Shown: piece after piece, positions 14,243 to 26,916 of the stretch
How the letters are laid out: each line of letters opens with the position of its first letter
Numbering within the stretch: the stretch's first letter is position 1
DNA from: Colletotrichum lupini
Taxonomy: Eukaryota > Ascomycota > Sordariomycetes > Glomerellales > Glomerellaceae
NCBI RefSeq assembly: GCF_023278565.1
Contig: NC_064676.1
Location: 4,588,001-4,652,000 of the forward strand
Reading direction: 5' to 3'
DNA length: 64,000 bases
Translations under genes and position numbers: made by a program
Notes under the pieces: generated by a model
The model's database searches: none
Told to the model about the DNA's origin: nothing
The model's input: only the letters and a program-made list of their open reading frames with translations

Positions 14243-14838
14243 TCAACCACGTCCGCGACCGCGTCCCCGACCACGGCCTCTTCCTCTGGGGCCGCCTCTT
14301 CCTCCGCGGACGGGGCCGCCGCGCTCCGCCTCCTTGCGCGCCTTGTTCTTGGGCTTCGGTTGGTCGTCGATGAGCAGTGTGTCGAGAGGCAGCGAGTCGG
14401 GCAGGATAAAGTATCGGATCGTCGAGCCGCGGATGTTCATGGTATCGAGCGAGACGGCGTCCTGGCCCCGCGGTGTCATCTTGACTGTGCGCAGCGCCGT
14501 GTTCATCTGCGGCGAGACCGAGGTGATGGTGCCGTGAACGATGGTGCCTGTACGCGTCAGTATGCGGTCTGGCAAACGACATGCAGCGCTTTGCGCATTT
14601 TTCTAGAGCCGCAGGACAAAATGACAAGAGTCTACTAACCATTCTTGAGTTCGATTGTCACCGTCTCATTGGCGCATTTCATCAAAAATCTAGTTGTTGG
14701 AAGTTCTGGTCAGCTTTATTTTGGCCTCGTTTCACGGCGAGCGACCTTCTGCATCTCTGAGAAGGAGGGCTCAGCACACAAATTAACGGCAGAAGGAAGG
14801 GAAAGGGCGATCAATTGCGCGTACCTGACGAGTTTCAT
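14243..14838 (-). CDS. smd1: Small nuclear ribonucleoprotein SmD1
   Basis: SmD1 is one of seven Sm proteins that form the ring on spliceosomal U snRNAs. Three exons on the minus strand (14838-14825, 14689-14640, 14547-14243) join to 122 residues. The first exon is only 14 nt and encodes MKLVR with its last codon split. Sm motif 1 is [17 protein letters not shown] then [15 protein letters not shown]. Sm motif 2 is [15 protein letters not shown]. The C-terminus is an Arg-Gly repeat tail, the region that carries symmetric dimethyl-arginine and is bound by SMN-type assembly factors in other eukaryotes. Each junction restores the frame with GT-AG ends. An annotation starting at an internal Met would lose the N-terminal strand. 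The identification is secure. Confidence 0.95.
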
Positions 14839-15178
14839 TTTAGCGGCGGCGTTCGTGCGTTGAGCGTGTCTTTCGTCAAATGCAAAGACGACTGGATGCG
14901 AGACCTCGCGACTGAGGTTGGCAGTTCTGGGTGACGGAAGGCTGAAGCTTCGGAAAAGCTGCTATCCCGTTTCTGGGAAGTGGGTCCACGCTCGAGGTGA
15001 GTCTTTGGTCTCAGTCCACGTGACTGGTAGCTTTACTTCTTAACTAGTCAACTTAATGGCGGAAAGTCATAAGCAAATTACACATTAAAGAGCAGCTATC
15101 TCTAAGTCCTCTAATCAATGGATCCAGGAAAATGTTCCCGTAACTAAGTCTTTTCCTAATCGTAACGCAGAGATGGCA
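14839..15178. other. SmD1 promoter and tyrosinase 3' flank
   Basis: The left part should hold the SmD1 promoter and leader; the right part is the 3' flank of the tyrosinase gene. No gene is seen. Confidence 0.4.
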
Positions 15179-17200
15179 TCAGCCGAGGCTCAGCACAAAT
15201 CTCTCCACCATCGGCCCCCATTTTGGAAGTTCCCACTCGTGTCTAGATGCTTGAACACGAGCGCTTGCGATCTGGATGTGTAGGCTATCTATCTTTGTCG
15301 CTTCAACTTCAATCGATCCTTCCGCGACAATCCTAACTTGGAGATGTTCTTCGAGAAATGGTACGATCTCATCGGGTTCAAGCCCTGAGATAGTTCTCGC
15401 CCAGACCATGTGCATCAAGGCCGATGTCAGAGGAACTGTTCCGGACACATGATTGCCTGAACCCATGTTCTTCATCGCAAATACGCTCATTGATCCGACG
15501 AGATTCGGTGCAGATGCCCAAGAAGGGGCTTCTTCGGGAACTTCACCTAGGAAGAAATGGATTGCAAACGAGCCATTCAATGCTCCATTCTGAACATGAA
15601 TATTGGCGACCCATTCGGTGTACATGTCGTCCTCAGTCGCTACTTTGGTCTCAAGGTCAGGGTCTTGTGAAAAGTCTAGCACATGCTTTGAAGTAGTTCC
15701 CTTTCGAACTTGGGATAGCGGCCCCCCCTCTCTTTTGGACGCTACTCTCCGTTGCTTCCGGGCCAGACCTGAGGGGCTGGATGAGCCGTATAGTCTGTTG
15801 ATAGTTGCTATGAGGCGAGCTTGTTCCTCAAACTTGTGGATTCCCAGACTCGGATTCGTTTCTGCGTACGCATATCCGAAGGCCGTAGTGTCTCTGGCCA
15901 TCGCCGAGTTCCAAAAGGTGCCATTGGCGTCCGCATAGAATGGCTTGAGTTCCGTGAGCCAGTTTTGAACGGTCCCTGACGACATGGTAAAGGAAGGCTC
16001 CATTGCGGCTTGAGAAGTGACCCAGGCGGTAGGATACAGAACTTGCCACATGGCGACTATTCGTTCCACCATGGCATGGTGCAAGAAGAACACCGGATCG
16101 AATGCCGAATACTGAATGTAATACAGATGGCCGCGGTCGCCCACCAACACGTGCATTGCATCGTGCAAGGCCTCCACTGAGTCGTACTGCGTCTGATTTG
16201 ACGCCATCCCCCAGAATTTGTTACTAAAGGGTTCAAAGTCCTTGTAATTGGAAAGGAGAGTATAGAGTCGTTGCTGAAGTGCAGGTCTGGCATGCTCGAT
16301 CGAGTGCGCTATGCTTTGGTTGTCCGTTGTCTCGAAGGGAGCTCTCATTGTCTCTGTCCAATGGGGAAACTTTATTCTATCAGGATTCTACTCTTTGATC
16401 AAGTGGGAGCCACTACTTACATCGCCTTGGGAAAACACCTGCGGGTCCAGCGGCCGGAACTTGTAGCTGTATAATGGGTTGGCAATGGTCTGCCATCCGT
16501 TAGGGCCATACACTTGAATTGCAGGCTGCTCGAATTCAGACAAGTAGACGCTTTCTCCGAGCGGCGGTGTAGTAGCCCAGTCCCAGTATGGGATTCGGAA
16601 GTCTATCGCAGCGGCTTGGTAGTAAGCTCGTTCCGTGGGGTCTGGGAACCACGAGGCAATCATCTGTATGAGTTGAAAGAGAATTTGCTACTACGATGTT
16701 AGTCGTTTTGTGGGTGGCGTCACAACTTCATGGGATCTGACCTCGTACAAAGCAAGATATACGCGATGCCACGATGGGAAGAGAATGGACATGTGGGTGC
16801 AGTAGCCCCTTTCTTCGCCTCCCGGTACGCCGGGCACGCCGTTCCAGGGGACGAAAGGAACGCCGTGAATACCTGCTGTATATCAGAAAGCTAATCGACG
16901 CGATAGTGACCACTCAGTCTTACCTGCGATCTGATACCACGATAGCTGTTCGCTTTGATTCGTAAACTGAAACATGCTTGAAGCAAGGAGGAAGAGATTC
17001 CACTTGAAGGGGTTCTCCTTCAACTCTCTGATGTCGGGGCGGTTAGGAATAGTTCCGTTTATGGAAGGCAGCTTGGTGACAATGATTGGATCCTGTGTCT
17101 GGCGCTTGACCACTTTGGCCGCTTCGAAGCCATAGTCGTAGGCCGGTGGAGAGGGTATGGCCGCTGCGGCGGTAGCGAGGAACACAAGAGATAGAAGCAT
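15179..17200 (-). CDS. Tyrosinase (type-3 copper oxidase)
   Basis: Tyrosinases hydroxylate monophenols and oxidise diphenols to quinones in melanin formation or phenol detoxification. Four exons on the minus strand (17200-16924, 16872-16742, 16687-16421, 16351-15179) give about 615 residues. The N-terminus MLLSLVFLATAAAA looks like a signal peptide. Copper site A uses His of GIHGVPF (about 95), His of YCTHMS (about 119, with the preceding Cys 117 placed for a thioether bond) and His of FPSWHR (about 128). Copper site B has HDAMH (about 288 and 292) and DPVFFLHH (about 316-317). A long C-terminal domain of the type removed during maturation of other fungal tyrosinases follows. The third exon starts at the second of two adjacent TAGs; the first would bring in a stop. 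The physiological substrate is unknown. Confidence 0.9.
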
Positions 17201-18741
17201 GGCGCAACGAAACGCCTTTCCTGCGTCCACTTTTCTGCAGTCGGCTAGCTTAAAGCCAAGAGTATGAGAAGGTTGACAAGGACGATGAATATTAGTGTTC
17301 TCGTAGGATGGTGCTGAGACGTGGTAGATGTCAGAGGGTCGAAGTATGGGCTGTCGAGGTCGATCAAAACTTCGGCACAGCCAGATTGCCTTGAATAAGG
17401 GAACCAAGTGTGATGATGACAGCAAGATGAGCGTGTTCAAAATTCCGGGATTGTTTGGATGTTGATGAGTGCCAGACTCGACGTCCAAGTTGTGGTGGAG
17501 ATAGCCTGGCCAAAAGGAATTTTGAAAAGGACGGACCGAAGGACATTTCCGTGCCAATATAGTGCAATTTGGACTGAAGCACACCTTAAGGTAGTCACGG
17601 AAGGCAAACAGGATGCGAGTGGCACGCCGCATAGCCGTGGTGGTATGGTGCTTGCGTCATTGAGTTCCTGGTTTCCAACCGCAATCTCTAGATTTGGGAA
17701 CAGAGTCATTCAGGAAGGTGTCGGGACGAGGTACCTCTGCACGACGTAATCCGAATCTATTAGGGGAAAGAGAGGCGTGAAAACCTAGGCACTGGTGAGA
17801 GAAGAAGACTGAGGCGGAAGGCACAGGTTTTCGCCCTTGGTATCTTCCTGCCACAAAACGTGCCGTGCCTTCTTGACCAACTACCATAATGTGACATGGC
17901 GTACCTTCTACCAAAGCTCCAAGAAACATCACTATCGTACCTTGTGTAAATTGCTGTCCAATCAAGCACTGGTTGAAGGGTATCTCACATTGATAGCTGA
18001 GAAGCAGGGCGCGGTGACACGTCAAGCTAGGTGGAACTGTTCAGACAGAGCGGGAACTCTCAGAACTGATGTTTTTAGGTGGACGAAGCCTGATCGGTAT
18101 GAAGATTTCACTGACTCAATCTCAAACATCTTGGTTTCCCACGGCGGCTCATGGCATTTCTATATCAAGCCACCCTGAAGGTGAGCTACAACAGCTTCTG
18201 TCTTACCTCGGTTTTGGAAAGACCACGAGAAACCACAATCAACAACTTTGGATACCACGAGGCTTCTCAGGTACGTCATGAGTTTGGTCAGCCAAATTTG
18301 CGCCATCGTTGACGGAGACGCAGAGAAATCTCTCAGATCTTTGCCGCCAATCGACGGTCAGACTCTGCACAAGGCGGCTGCCGACATTGTGTGTACGATG
18401 TGCGTCCAAATGACTGTTTGTTGATTCGGTAACCTACATGAGACAAACGGTTCAGCATCTGATTGTAACCGCTCTACACATGTTGATGTTACGTAGTCCA
18501 CGCTCACACCATCTATGTCGATTGTCAAACCCCTTCGGAGTTCGGCTTGGAGTCTTGAACGCGAAGCTGAGACTTGATTTAGGGGTTGAATCCAAACATG
18601 AGATATTGATAGGGAAACCCATCACTACTCGGCGAGATCCACTCTGACCAGCATTGTGAACCTTTGTCCATTAAGAAGTCATAATGTATGTACAAGGTGG
18701 AATACATCTTTTGTCTACCGAAACGCCGTCGATCTAAGCCT
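17201..18741. other. Tyrosinase promoter and RPA135 3' flank
   Basis: About 1.5 kb upstream of tyrosinase and downstream of RPA135, both on the minus strand. It contains open frames up to about 120 codons on both strands without recognisable motifs. No gene can be supported. The length would allow an extensive tyrosinase control region. Confidence 0.4.
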
Positions 18742-21700
18742 CTAAGGTAATGATTTCATGGGCTTCAAAGGGCCCTTGCGAGGCGCATCCTTGGAGTCGA
18801 TGCGGTACTTCAGCTTGACACCCATAGCTGCCAACTCCACGTCTAGGAACTTGAGCGCACCCGGAACAACGACAACCGTCGTGTTCTCGCCTCCGACCCA
18901 CTGGTTGCCCTGGCCATCCTCCCAGATCTCTCCCTCTACCTTGGCGGCGCTCTCCGCGTCGCCGGCGTCGAGGCGGGTTGCGCAGTTTCTGCAACGCACT
19001 GTCGTGACTTGCTTCTTCTTACCCACAAAAGGTGACACGGTTGGTTGAACTGAGAGGAACGAACCACAGCTTCGGCAGATCCAGGATCGCGTGTAATCGG
19101 AACAGTTGAGCAGACGATCCTGCAGCAGGAAGGCCGTACCGTGAGCGAGCAGCGCGTCACGCTCCATCTCTCCCACACGAATACCACCACCACGCTTTCT
19201 ACCCTTGATGGGCTGGCCGGTTGTCGGTACGACTGGTCCCGTCGTTCTCACTTGGTACTTGTCGTTGACCATGTGACGCAGACGCTGGTAGTAGACGACA
19301 CCAACGTAAATGTCGGCGGCCAGTTCCTCTCCCGTGATACCAGAGTACATGGGCTCGTTGCCATGGTAATTGTACCCGGCCTTCATCAGCTGATGACCAA
19401 AGTAGTCACCGGCGGTGTTCTCCTCGTTGAACTTGAAGGGCGTGCAGTCTTGTGCCAATCCGTGGAGCGCGCCAGCCTTTCCAGCCAGTGACTCGACGAA
19501 CATACCGATTGTCATACGAGAAGGGAAAGCGTGAGGGTTGATGATAATATCGGGTTGAATACCAGATTCTGAGAAAGGCATATCGACAGCAGGCCATTTC
19601 TGGGAAGCGACACCCTTCTGTCCGTGGCGAGAAGAGAACTTGTCACCGATGACCGGGGATCGGGGAACTCTGAGCTTGATGGAGATCGTCTGTGCAGGCT
19701 CATTACCCGACTCGCTACCGAGCACACGTAATTCCTCGACAAATGCAGTCTCAGACTCCTTGTACTTTTCATAGTGTGTCTGTCCGTCCAGGTTGATCAG
19801 CTTGCCGCTGTAGTCTGCTGACACCGTGTGCCATGCGCAGAGTACATCTCCTTCTTGGACCATGCGTCCAACGTAGGGCAATCCGTCCTCATCAAGCAAG
19901 CCACGATAGAATCCCTTGACAAAACCGCCAGGGGCGAAACCGAAGAGCTTGGTGATATTCTTGGTGGCTCGCGTTCTCTGTTCTTCCTTCAGCGTGACCT
20001 TCTTCGTCTTGTAGATGGTACCGTGTCCGAATCCTCTTTCGTGTGCCGACTTGTTCAAAATCATGGCGTCGTCCATGTCGTAGCCAGTGTATGAGATAAC
20101 CGCTACAACGGCGTTGAAGCCGTTGGGGAAGTTGTCGAATCCATAAGCGTTGTGTAGAGGCGATCGTACCACCGGTGTCTGGCCACTCTGAATTCTGTAC
20201 ATCTTGTTGTCCGTGCGGTGCCGAAGAGCCGTTGCCGATGTTCCCATGGTTTGCTTACCCATCTGACATTGGTACATGTTTCTGGGGGACTGGTTGAAGT
20301 CTGAGAAGGGCGTCATGTTGGCAAGAATGGAGAGCATGTTGGTAGGAGTTTCTTCCACGTGCGTCGACTCGCCTGACACGATTTCGTTCTCAACAACGGC
20401 GATAGACATGTAGGGTTGCTCGTAAGGCCCCACAAAGTCCACCTTATCAAGAGGAAGATACTTCACGGGTCTGACCATACGCGCAGGCGCAGAAGACAAG
20501 TAGATACCAGGGTATGAACCGCCGTTTGAAGGCGGGACGTATCCAATTTCCAGTTGGAGAGGAACGCCGTGAGTGCCCTCCACCTTCCAGAAACGGAGAG
20601 TGTCTGCAATTCTGAGAGATTCGCGAGGTGTGCAGAAGCCGATGAGCTTGCCATCAAGCATGATGACAACGCTTTCATCTGTAGCCGCAGAAGACGTCTC
20701 CACAGCTCCCAACTCCGCCACAAGGCCAGGGATCTTGGAGGCGTCGACGGACTCGGTCATGATCTTACACTTGTGAGCCAGATGGTTAAGCAAACCGCAA
20801 GGCGAACCATCAGGAGTGTGTACGGGGCACAGAAAACCCCAAGACTCGGGCAACAGCTTTCGGACCGTTGTCGTCTTCAACTCGGCGAAGAAGGCACCTC
20901 TGTGAATCATTCGGAAGTGACTGATGAAACGGAGAAAGTTGAGCTTTTCCGCAACAACTGTGAAACCGGCTGTCTGCTGCAAATCAAGACCAGAAGGACT
21001 GGTCAGATTACCTGTGGAAAGGAAATATTCCAGGCCGTTTCCAAGGTTCTCATTGGCGTGTCTGAAGATATTGGCAGGGAACTCCTTGGCGAAGTCCTGC
21101 GATGTGAAGGGGGTGGCCGGGTGCTTTCTGGTCCATTCGCGGAGAGACAATCTGACAGCAGTCGACAGGAACTCTTCAAGGCGCTCCTTGATGATCATGC
21201 CGTACAGGAAACCGCCAAGAAGGACCTCCTGGTTTTGGACAGCATCAGGGTTGTCGACGGCGCAGTCGCCTGCCACGAGAGCATACAGCTTTCTGATCAT
21301 GAACAACAGCATCTTGAACTTATCATTGTCCTGCTTCTCGGTGACGTTGATGTTACCAAGGTGAACAAGAACAACCTTGCGCAGGAACTCGGTGCCGACA
21401 TCGTAGTTGGACATGGTGTCGGGTACACCCATCACCACGCGGAACTTCTCTCCCAGGTAGGCTCTCGTCTCGGTCTTGCTGTAGAGTCCGTATGACTTGT
21501 AGGTTCGGAGCAGCAGCTCGACACGGTCCGTCAAGAAACTGTTCTTGGCCGACTTCGTGTTGGAGAGACCAATCAGTCCTTCGAAGATGTCGCGATCGTT
21601 TGTGTCGACGAGAGCCTTAAGAACCATCATGACCGGTACAAGGTACTCATTCTTCTTCCAGGAGAAGCGGAACGTCATGTTTCCGTCACTCAGGTAGTGC

Positions 21701-22480
21701 AAAACGTTGGTCTGAGATGTCTCATCTGGTCTGACGGACCGGACGATGATACCATACGGGGTGTAGCCTTGGCCTCGGTTTTGGAAACTCGGTCGGTTGA
21801 TCGCCATGGGGAAATTCCTTCGGTTGACTTGCAGCAGTCGAATAATCTTCTCGATACCGTTTACGATGAAGTAACCGCCCAGTTCTTCGGATTCCTCCTT
21901 TCTTTGCACCAACTGAGCCGGAGAGTTGCCCTCCAAGTGACATCTGTTGGACTGCCAATCCCCCATTAGCACCCCGCCGTCAGGTTTGCAATTGGTGTAC
22001 AAAAGCACTTACCTTGACCATAATTGGCACCTGTCCAAGCTCGCGCACAAATTCTTTCGGATCACCACCATTGACCCTGTACTCGAAGGTGGCGGATAGC
22101 CTGCCTCGGTACGTCGAATGACGCTCTCTGCATTCGGAGGGCAGGATTTCACGATTCCTGGCGAACTTGTTGGAGGGGGGTAGCTGGGACTTTTGCAGCG
22201 CTACACTCTTGATCCGTACGGACAGGCGGTTCATGCCTTCGAGGCCCGCCCTGTCGTCGCCATCAAGATACGTCTTTGTGCCAATATCCTCTATGCCTCG
22301 AGCGAGGAGGCTCTTGTCGTCACTTGTGAACAAGGCATTGAAGGAGTCGATGTGAGGGCTCACAGCCTCTTGCAGGGCAGGATAGGCCGTGTGATCCTTC
22401 GGGGGGTTGCGAAAAAGGTTCTCGCGACGAACGGTATTGTATTGGTGATCCCACTCGGTGCTTGTCGCTGATGGCGCCAT
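18742..22480 (-). CDS. rpa135: RNA polymerase I second-largest subunit RPA135
   Basis: RPA135 (RPA2) forms half of the active-site cleft of RNA polymerase I, which transcribes rDNA in the nucleolus. Two exons on the minus strand (22480-22013 and 21951-18742) are joined across a 61-nt intron and encode about 1225 residues, close to the yeast subunit. Visible beta-subunit landmarks are GGYFIVNGIEKIIRLLQ, the fork and lobe region WGFLCPVHTPDGSPCGLLNH, GYDMDDAMILNKSAHERGFG, and the hybrid-binding segment GDKFSSRHGQKGV. The C-terminal zinc site has two CxxC pairs (CRSC and CRNC) near the end. The N-terminus RENLFRNPP and the zinc-site spacing fit RPA135 better than the Pol II or Pol III subunits. 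The intron lies between the first two conserved blocks. The identification is secure. Confidence 0.96.
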
Positions 22481-25400
22481 GTTCGCTCTCTCGTTCGCTT
22501 GCCTGCGACTGCGATTGTTAGCTTAAGTCTTGACTTCTTCCCTAGTGAATAATGGCTGGCTCACGGGGGACTATGTCATGTGGATTGGCAATATCAAGGA
22601 CTGGTCTCCCTGGGCAAGACAAACGCGACAGAGACAAGGAGGGCGAAAATGTAAACTTCTTCCTACTGCACCGGGTTTCTGGATCGCAGAGGGTTGGGAT
22701 GCGACAGTCGGGTCTTCGGTGAAAACAAAAAAATAATTATGGAGATTGGAGCGGAAAAAATTGCATCGTCCAATCATGGCGCGGCATCGTCGAAAGTGCA
22801 GGCCGTTATCCAAGACAGTGCGAGGACGTTGCTTTATCTGAGGTGCGGGGCCCTGATCTTGAAATGCTCGTCCGGAATGGAGGGCCCGCGTAGACGGAAC
22901 CCCACTGTCGCGGGATTGTGCACCGGGGACTGAGATGCTCTCGGCGTTCCGATTATGAAAGGCGCCCGATATCCACGGAGACCGACCCACTCTTGTCCGT
23001 ACGCCAGCCTCCATCTCAGACACGGCCTTGCTCTACTTTCTCATCTTGTGGATGCCGAAGTTGATTAGTCGTAGAGAAGGGATATTGCGTGTCCTGCAGC
23101 TTTCTTGACTGTGACACCAATGGTTCGTAACCTCTAATCTGTCACGAAATTTCAGTCACATTTGACTGGACCCGGTTGGTCACTCAACGTGATGTGAACC
23201 CGACAGCTGGGAATGGCAGGCGGAAGTGGACGCGTCAATGGTTGGTGGCTGTCATCGCCCGGGTTCGCTGACGGAACTCTGCTCTATTCGTCTGATGATC
23301 GAGATGGTACATTGGGTTGGCGGCAGCGCCATGCCGCAATGAACTTGAGTGGTCATACTAAGTCGAATCAGCACAGCAAATTCTGACATAGGATTGTAGA
23401 ACCCATCCATCCAGGGAAACCTTTCAGCAAGACGGAAATTTCCAGCCCGAAGTGGGATCCGTCAGGCAAGGTAAGCAACCTTCACTGGGCAGCCTAAGGT
23501 GTAACAGTTCTCCGCACTAATTGGAAGGTAGGGTAGCAGAGAGGTGAAGTGAGGTAGGTGAGGTGAGGTAAGGTCAAGTCAGGCCAGGCCTTTAGGCGTA
23601 AAGTGGTCATGCCGCACCACCGAAATCGTTGGTTCTCACCAATACTCGCGGTGGATGGGTACCCTCCCCGCCGAATCTAGATTTCGGGAGTCTCCTAAGA
23701 ATGCAACTAGCAAAGGAAGACTCCTAATTAGTAGGAATTACAGCGAGCAGCTGGCGACTTGCAGCCCAATCTACACTACATGGGGCCCGATTCACCGAGG
23801 CTAGGAGCTAAGGCATCTCCATGGACATTCTACGTGAGATAACCCCCACCGAGGTCCTCGCGATACATACTTCTCGCTCTCACTCTGTGTAAGGTAGTCC
23901 ACGGTCTCCGCGACTCCGCATCCGTCATGAGATGATGACAGGGTGATGCCCGGAGGATGCATAACATATGCTGCCGCCCTTGCCTCTTGGCCTCTGCCTG
24001 TCTCACCTGCCAAGCCCCTGTCCTCTCCAGCTTTTGGTCAAGGTTCCGTACTTACGCAGTAATATCTCTCCATCTACCTCACACCTCACTAAGCACACCA
24101 AGGTAACTGAGGGCAATGAACAGTACCAACACCTACTGCTTGTGTAATGACACCACCTTAGCTCGGAAGAGAATATCGCAGACATCAATTACGATTTTCT
24201 TCTGTCCTGTAGTAGGGAGTTCTCTCGAGCCTTGGTCGTCAGATCACCCAGCCAGCTCAGCGCATTTGTTCTGCCAGACTATTCACAAACGAATGGGCAA
24301 GTTCCCTTCTTCTCCCCCGCCTACATCCTCTATTCTCATAGTCCCTTCCACGCCCACTGACAACGGAATCTAGAGAAGCGTAGAAAGTAAGGCAAGGTAG
24401 AGAAAACGGAGATTATTTCATCTTACCTAAGGTAAGGTAGGTAAGGTAAGTAAGTACCATTCCTTAGCTTAATAAGTGCCGCACCTTCCATTGGGCGTAA
24501 GACTGAAGCGACTTACTGCCTTCCTTGCCTCAACCTTCCCTCCCGTACCGGGCATACTAACCCCCAGCCGTGGAAGGTACATCTTACGGAAAAGGCTCCT
24601 GCCTTCCATGAATATAATTGGGTTGTCTGCGGCTTTTGTCGCCCGCGTGCTTGCCTGCCTGGAGAAAGAGCCCAGCCTGCCTTACGGTCCATCCCTTTCA
24701 TTACCTTACCTTACTTCACCTAGTTTACGGCCATTCCCTGACCATGCGCCGTTGTTGCTAAATACTCCCGATCTGCATCCTGCTTTCCTAGCAAACTCGA
24801 GGCTTCCATCTCATTGCTTTCTGTTCATCCAGCCCGGTCCGCCTTTCACTCAGCTCGCGCCATCGAAATACCCATTCGGCTACCTCTCAAGGTCGAGCCT
24901 GCATAAATTCTTCGTCCCGCTTGCAGAACCCTACCCAACCTCCGTTGCTGGGGATCTTCCAAAAGGAAAAAAAAAGGTAGCCACCAACAAACGCCTTTGT
25001 CGGCGAGCCGCCCGTTTCTCGCCTCGCCTCTCATCACAGTCACAACGTCATTAGACGCCCAACGTCGACGACCATTCTCCCCTCTCCGAGCACCGTCCTG
25101 CTTCGGCCCGCACGCAGTCAGCCCTCGCAGGTTGCTTGACGGGGATTGCCAGACAGATCTGGAGTTGTGCCGCCTGCAACAATCTGGGTTCTCACGCGCC
25201 CTTCATCCTTCCTCTCACCTTCCCCTTGTCGACATATCTTTCTTCATTGGGGAATCTATCTACCATCTACTCATCTACCCGCTACCCATCCACCCGCAAA
25301 CGCGACCACCTGAGCAATCTTACCTTGCACACCTTACCTTACCCTGAGGCCGACTAAACAACATCCGAGGTGGAAAGCCAGCCTTCGCGCCCACCGCATC

Positions 25401-26916
25401 AATTCGGGGCCTCCTTTATTAGCCTTGGAAGTCTGCATGTCTTGGCCTTACTTTGGACACCACGGTTCGAATCGCTGCAACCCTTCAACCTAAGCCGGCT
25501 AAGACCGACTTGGCCCACCCATATCGGGTTCTGGTGACTTCCAGGACGTCTAGGCTATCGCGCCTCGTCGCCGTCTACCTCTGCCTACCTTAGCCGTTCG
25601 CCCACCGGATTACAAGCACCATTAATTTCAACCATACGTCACATCCCCTTCATTTGACATTGGCATCCGGGAGCAGATCCACGAGCTTTCACACCAGGTC
25701 ACGGAAGCGTACTTTAGTCAAGTCATCCACTTCTGCGAAAGAGATTCATCATAGTCGGATCGAGCGCCGTGGTATTGAACAACCGCCTCGTAGGCTGGTC
25801 CTTGTCGAAAATCACCCTTCGCCGCCGCCGCCACGTTCGCATCTCATCCCTGCTACCGCTGCCGTTGCTGTCGTCAGTGGATTGACTTCCATGCCGCTGC
25901 CGCACATAACGTACTGCAAAGGCACTCACACCCGAAATCAGGTGCACCGGCACCCGGTTGACCTACAATTTCGTCCCTGATCGCAGCCCTTTCTCGCGCC
26001 TATCGTGGAGAGATCCACATGATCCGGTAGAAGCAAACGAATGAAACCCTAGTCGTTGATCTTGTAACCGCTGCAGACCCTGTCAACGCGGTTATTCCCA
26101 GTCGTCTTTTCATCCCCAACCGCCAATTCTTGCGACTCCAAATTCGGCACTGTTCATCCTACAGCTTGTGCCCCTCCCCTCCCGACCCCGGTCCCCCGAC
26201 CCCAAGCTTGAGCCGGATCCAGGGTACTCAGTCACTTCCACGACCCATCAACCCTCGCCATCCCGTCTTTCTCTGGTGGGGACCTACTATACCTTACCTT
26301 ACCTCACAGGCTGCTCGAGGTACCTCTTCCGGCCCCAAAGGGACAGACCAGGCCAGGCCAAGCGTCACCTGCGCTCTTCTTTTCTGGTTCCCGCCCGCCG
26401 CCTGCACTGTCTGCACCTGCATCTGCGCCGCAACTTGCTCCCAGTTCCAGTGTCGTCGCCCGCCAACGAGAAACCAGCGACGCCCATCGAGCCTCTCTCT
26501 CTCTGTCTCTCCCGCCCCCATCATCGCACAGAGCAGAGCAGCAACCTGTGCCGCCATCTCCCACGTCGATGCCAGCGACATTTGACTTGCGACATTTGGT
26601 CGGTTACCACGGGTCATACGAGACATTTTTATTTCCAATTTTTAAAGGCGTCTGAGCGCATCGAATACTTAAGCATCCAAATCACAACTCCGCACCCGTC
26701 CTTCATCCCTCTCCGTCTCTCACCGTATCGACGTCTCTTCCGAACGAAATAGTAATCGCCGCGCCACCGACCTTTCTCCGTTGCGCAACATCTATTGCCG
26801 TTGCGCTGTATCCGGATCCAAGATCAACACACGTTGGCGACACCTCTTTTGGCCACCTACGCATCCTATACTACCTCCTCCACACCAGCGCATCGCGCTC
26901 ATTATACACCACCACC
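22481..26916. other. Long intergenic region and ARL8 leader
   Basis: About 4.4 kb with no gene I can support. The left end is the RPA135 promoter. AGGTA-rich tracts lie at about 23528-23575 and 24425-24456, and TACCT tracts at about 24703-24720, 25318-25347 and 26288-26307. From about 24,500 to 26,900 the plus strand is markedly pyrimidine-rich, as in long fungal 5' leaders, so much of it may be promoter and untranslated leader of the ARL8 gene. Open frames (up to about 190 codons) are low-complexity Pro/Ser/Arg readings of that bias. Confidence 0.4.

Noticed and set aside
17657..18025. 122-codon minus-strand frame upstream of tyrosinase
   Set aside because: No motif, no splice support and an overlapping plus-strand frame of similar length; treated as promoter DNA.
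20554..21495. 313-codon plus-strand frame opposite RPA135
   Set aside because: Lies wholly within the conserved RPA135 exon on the other strand and shows no independent features.
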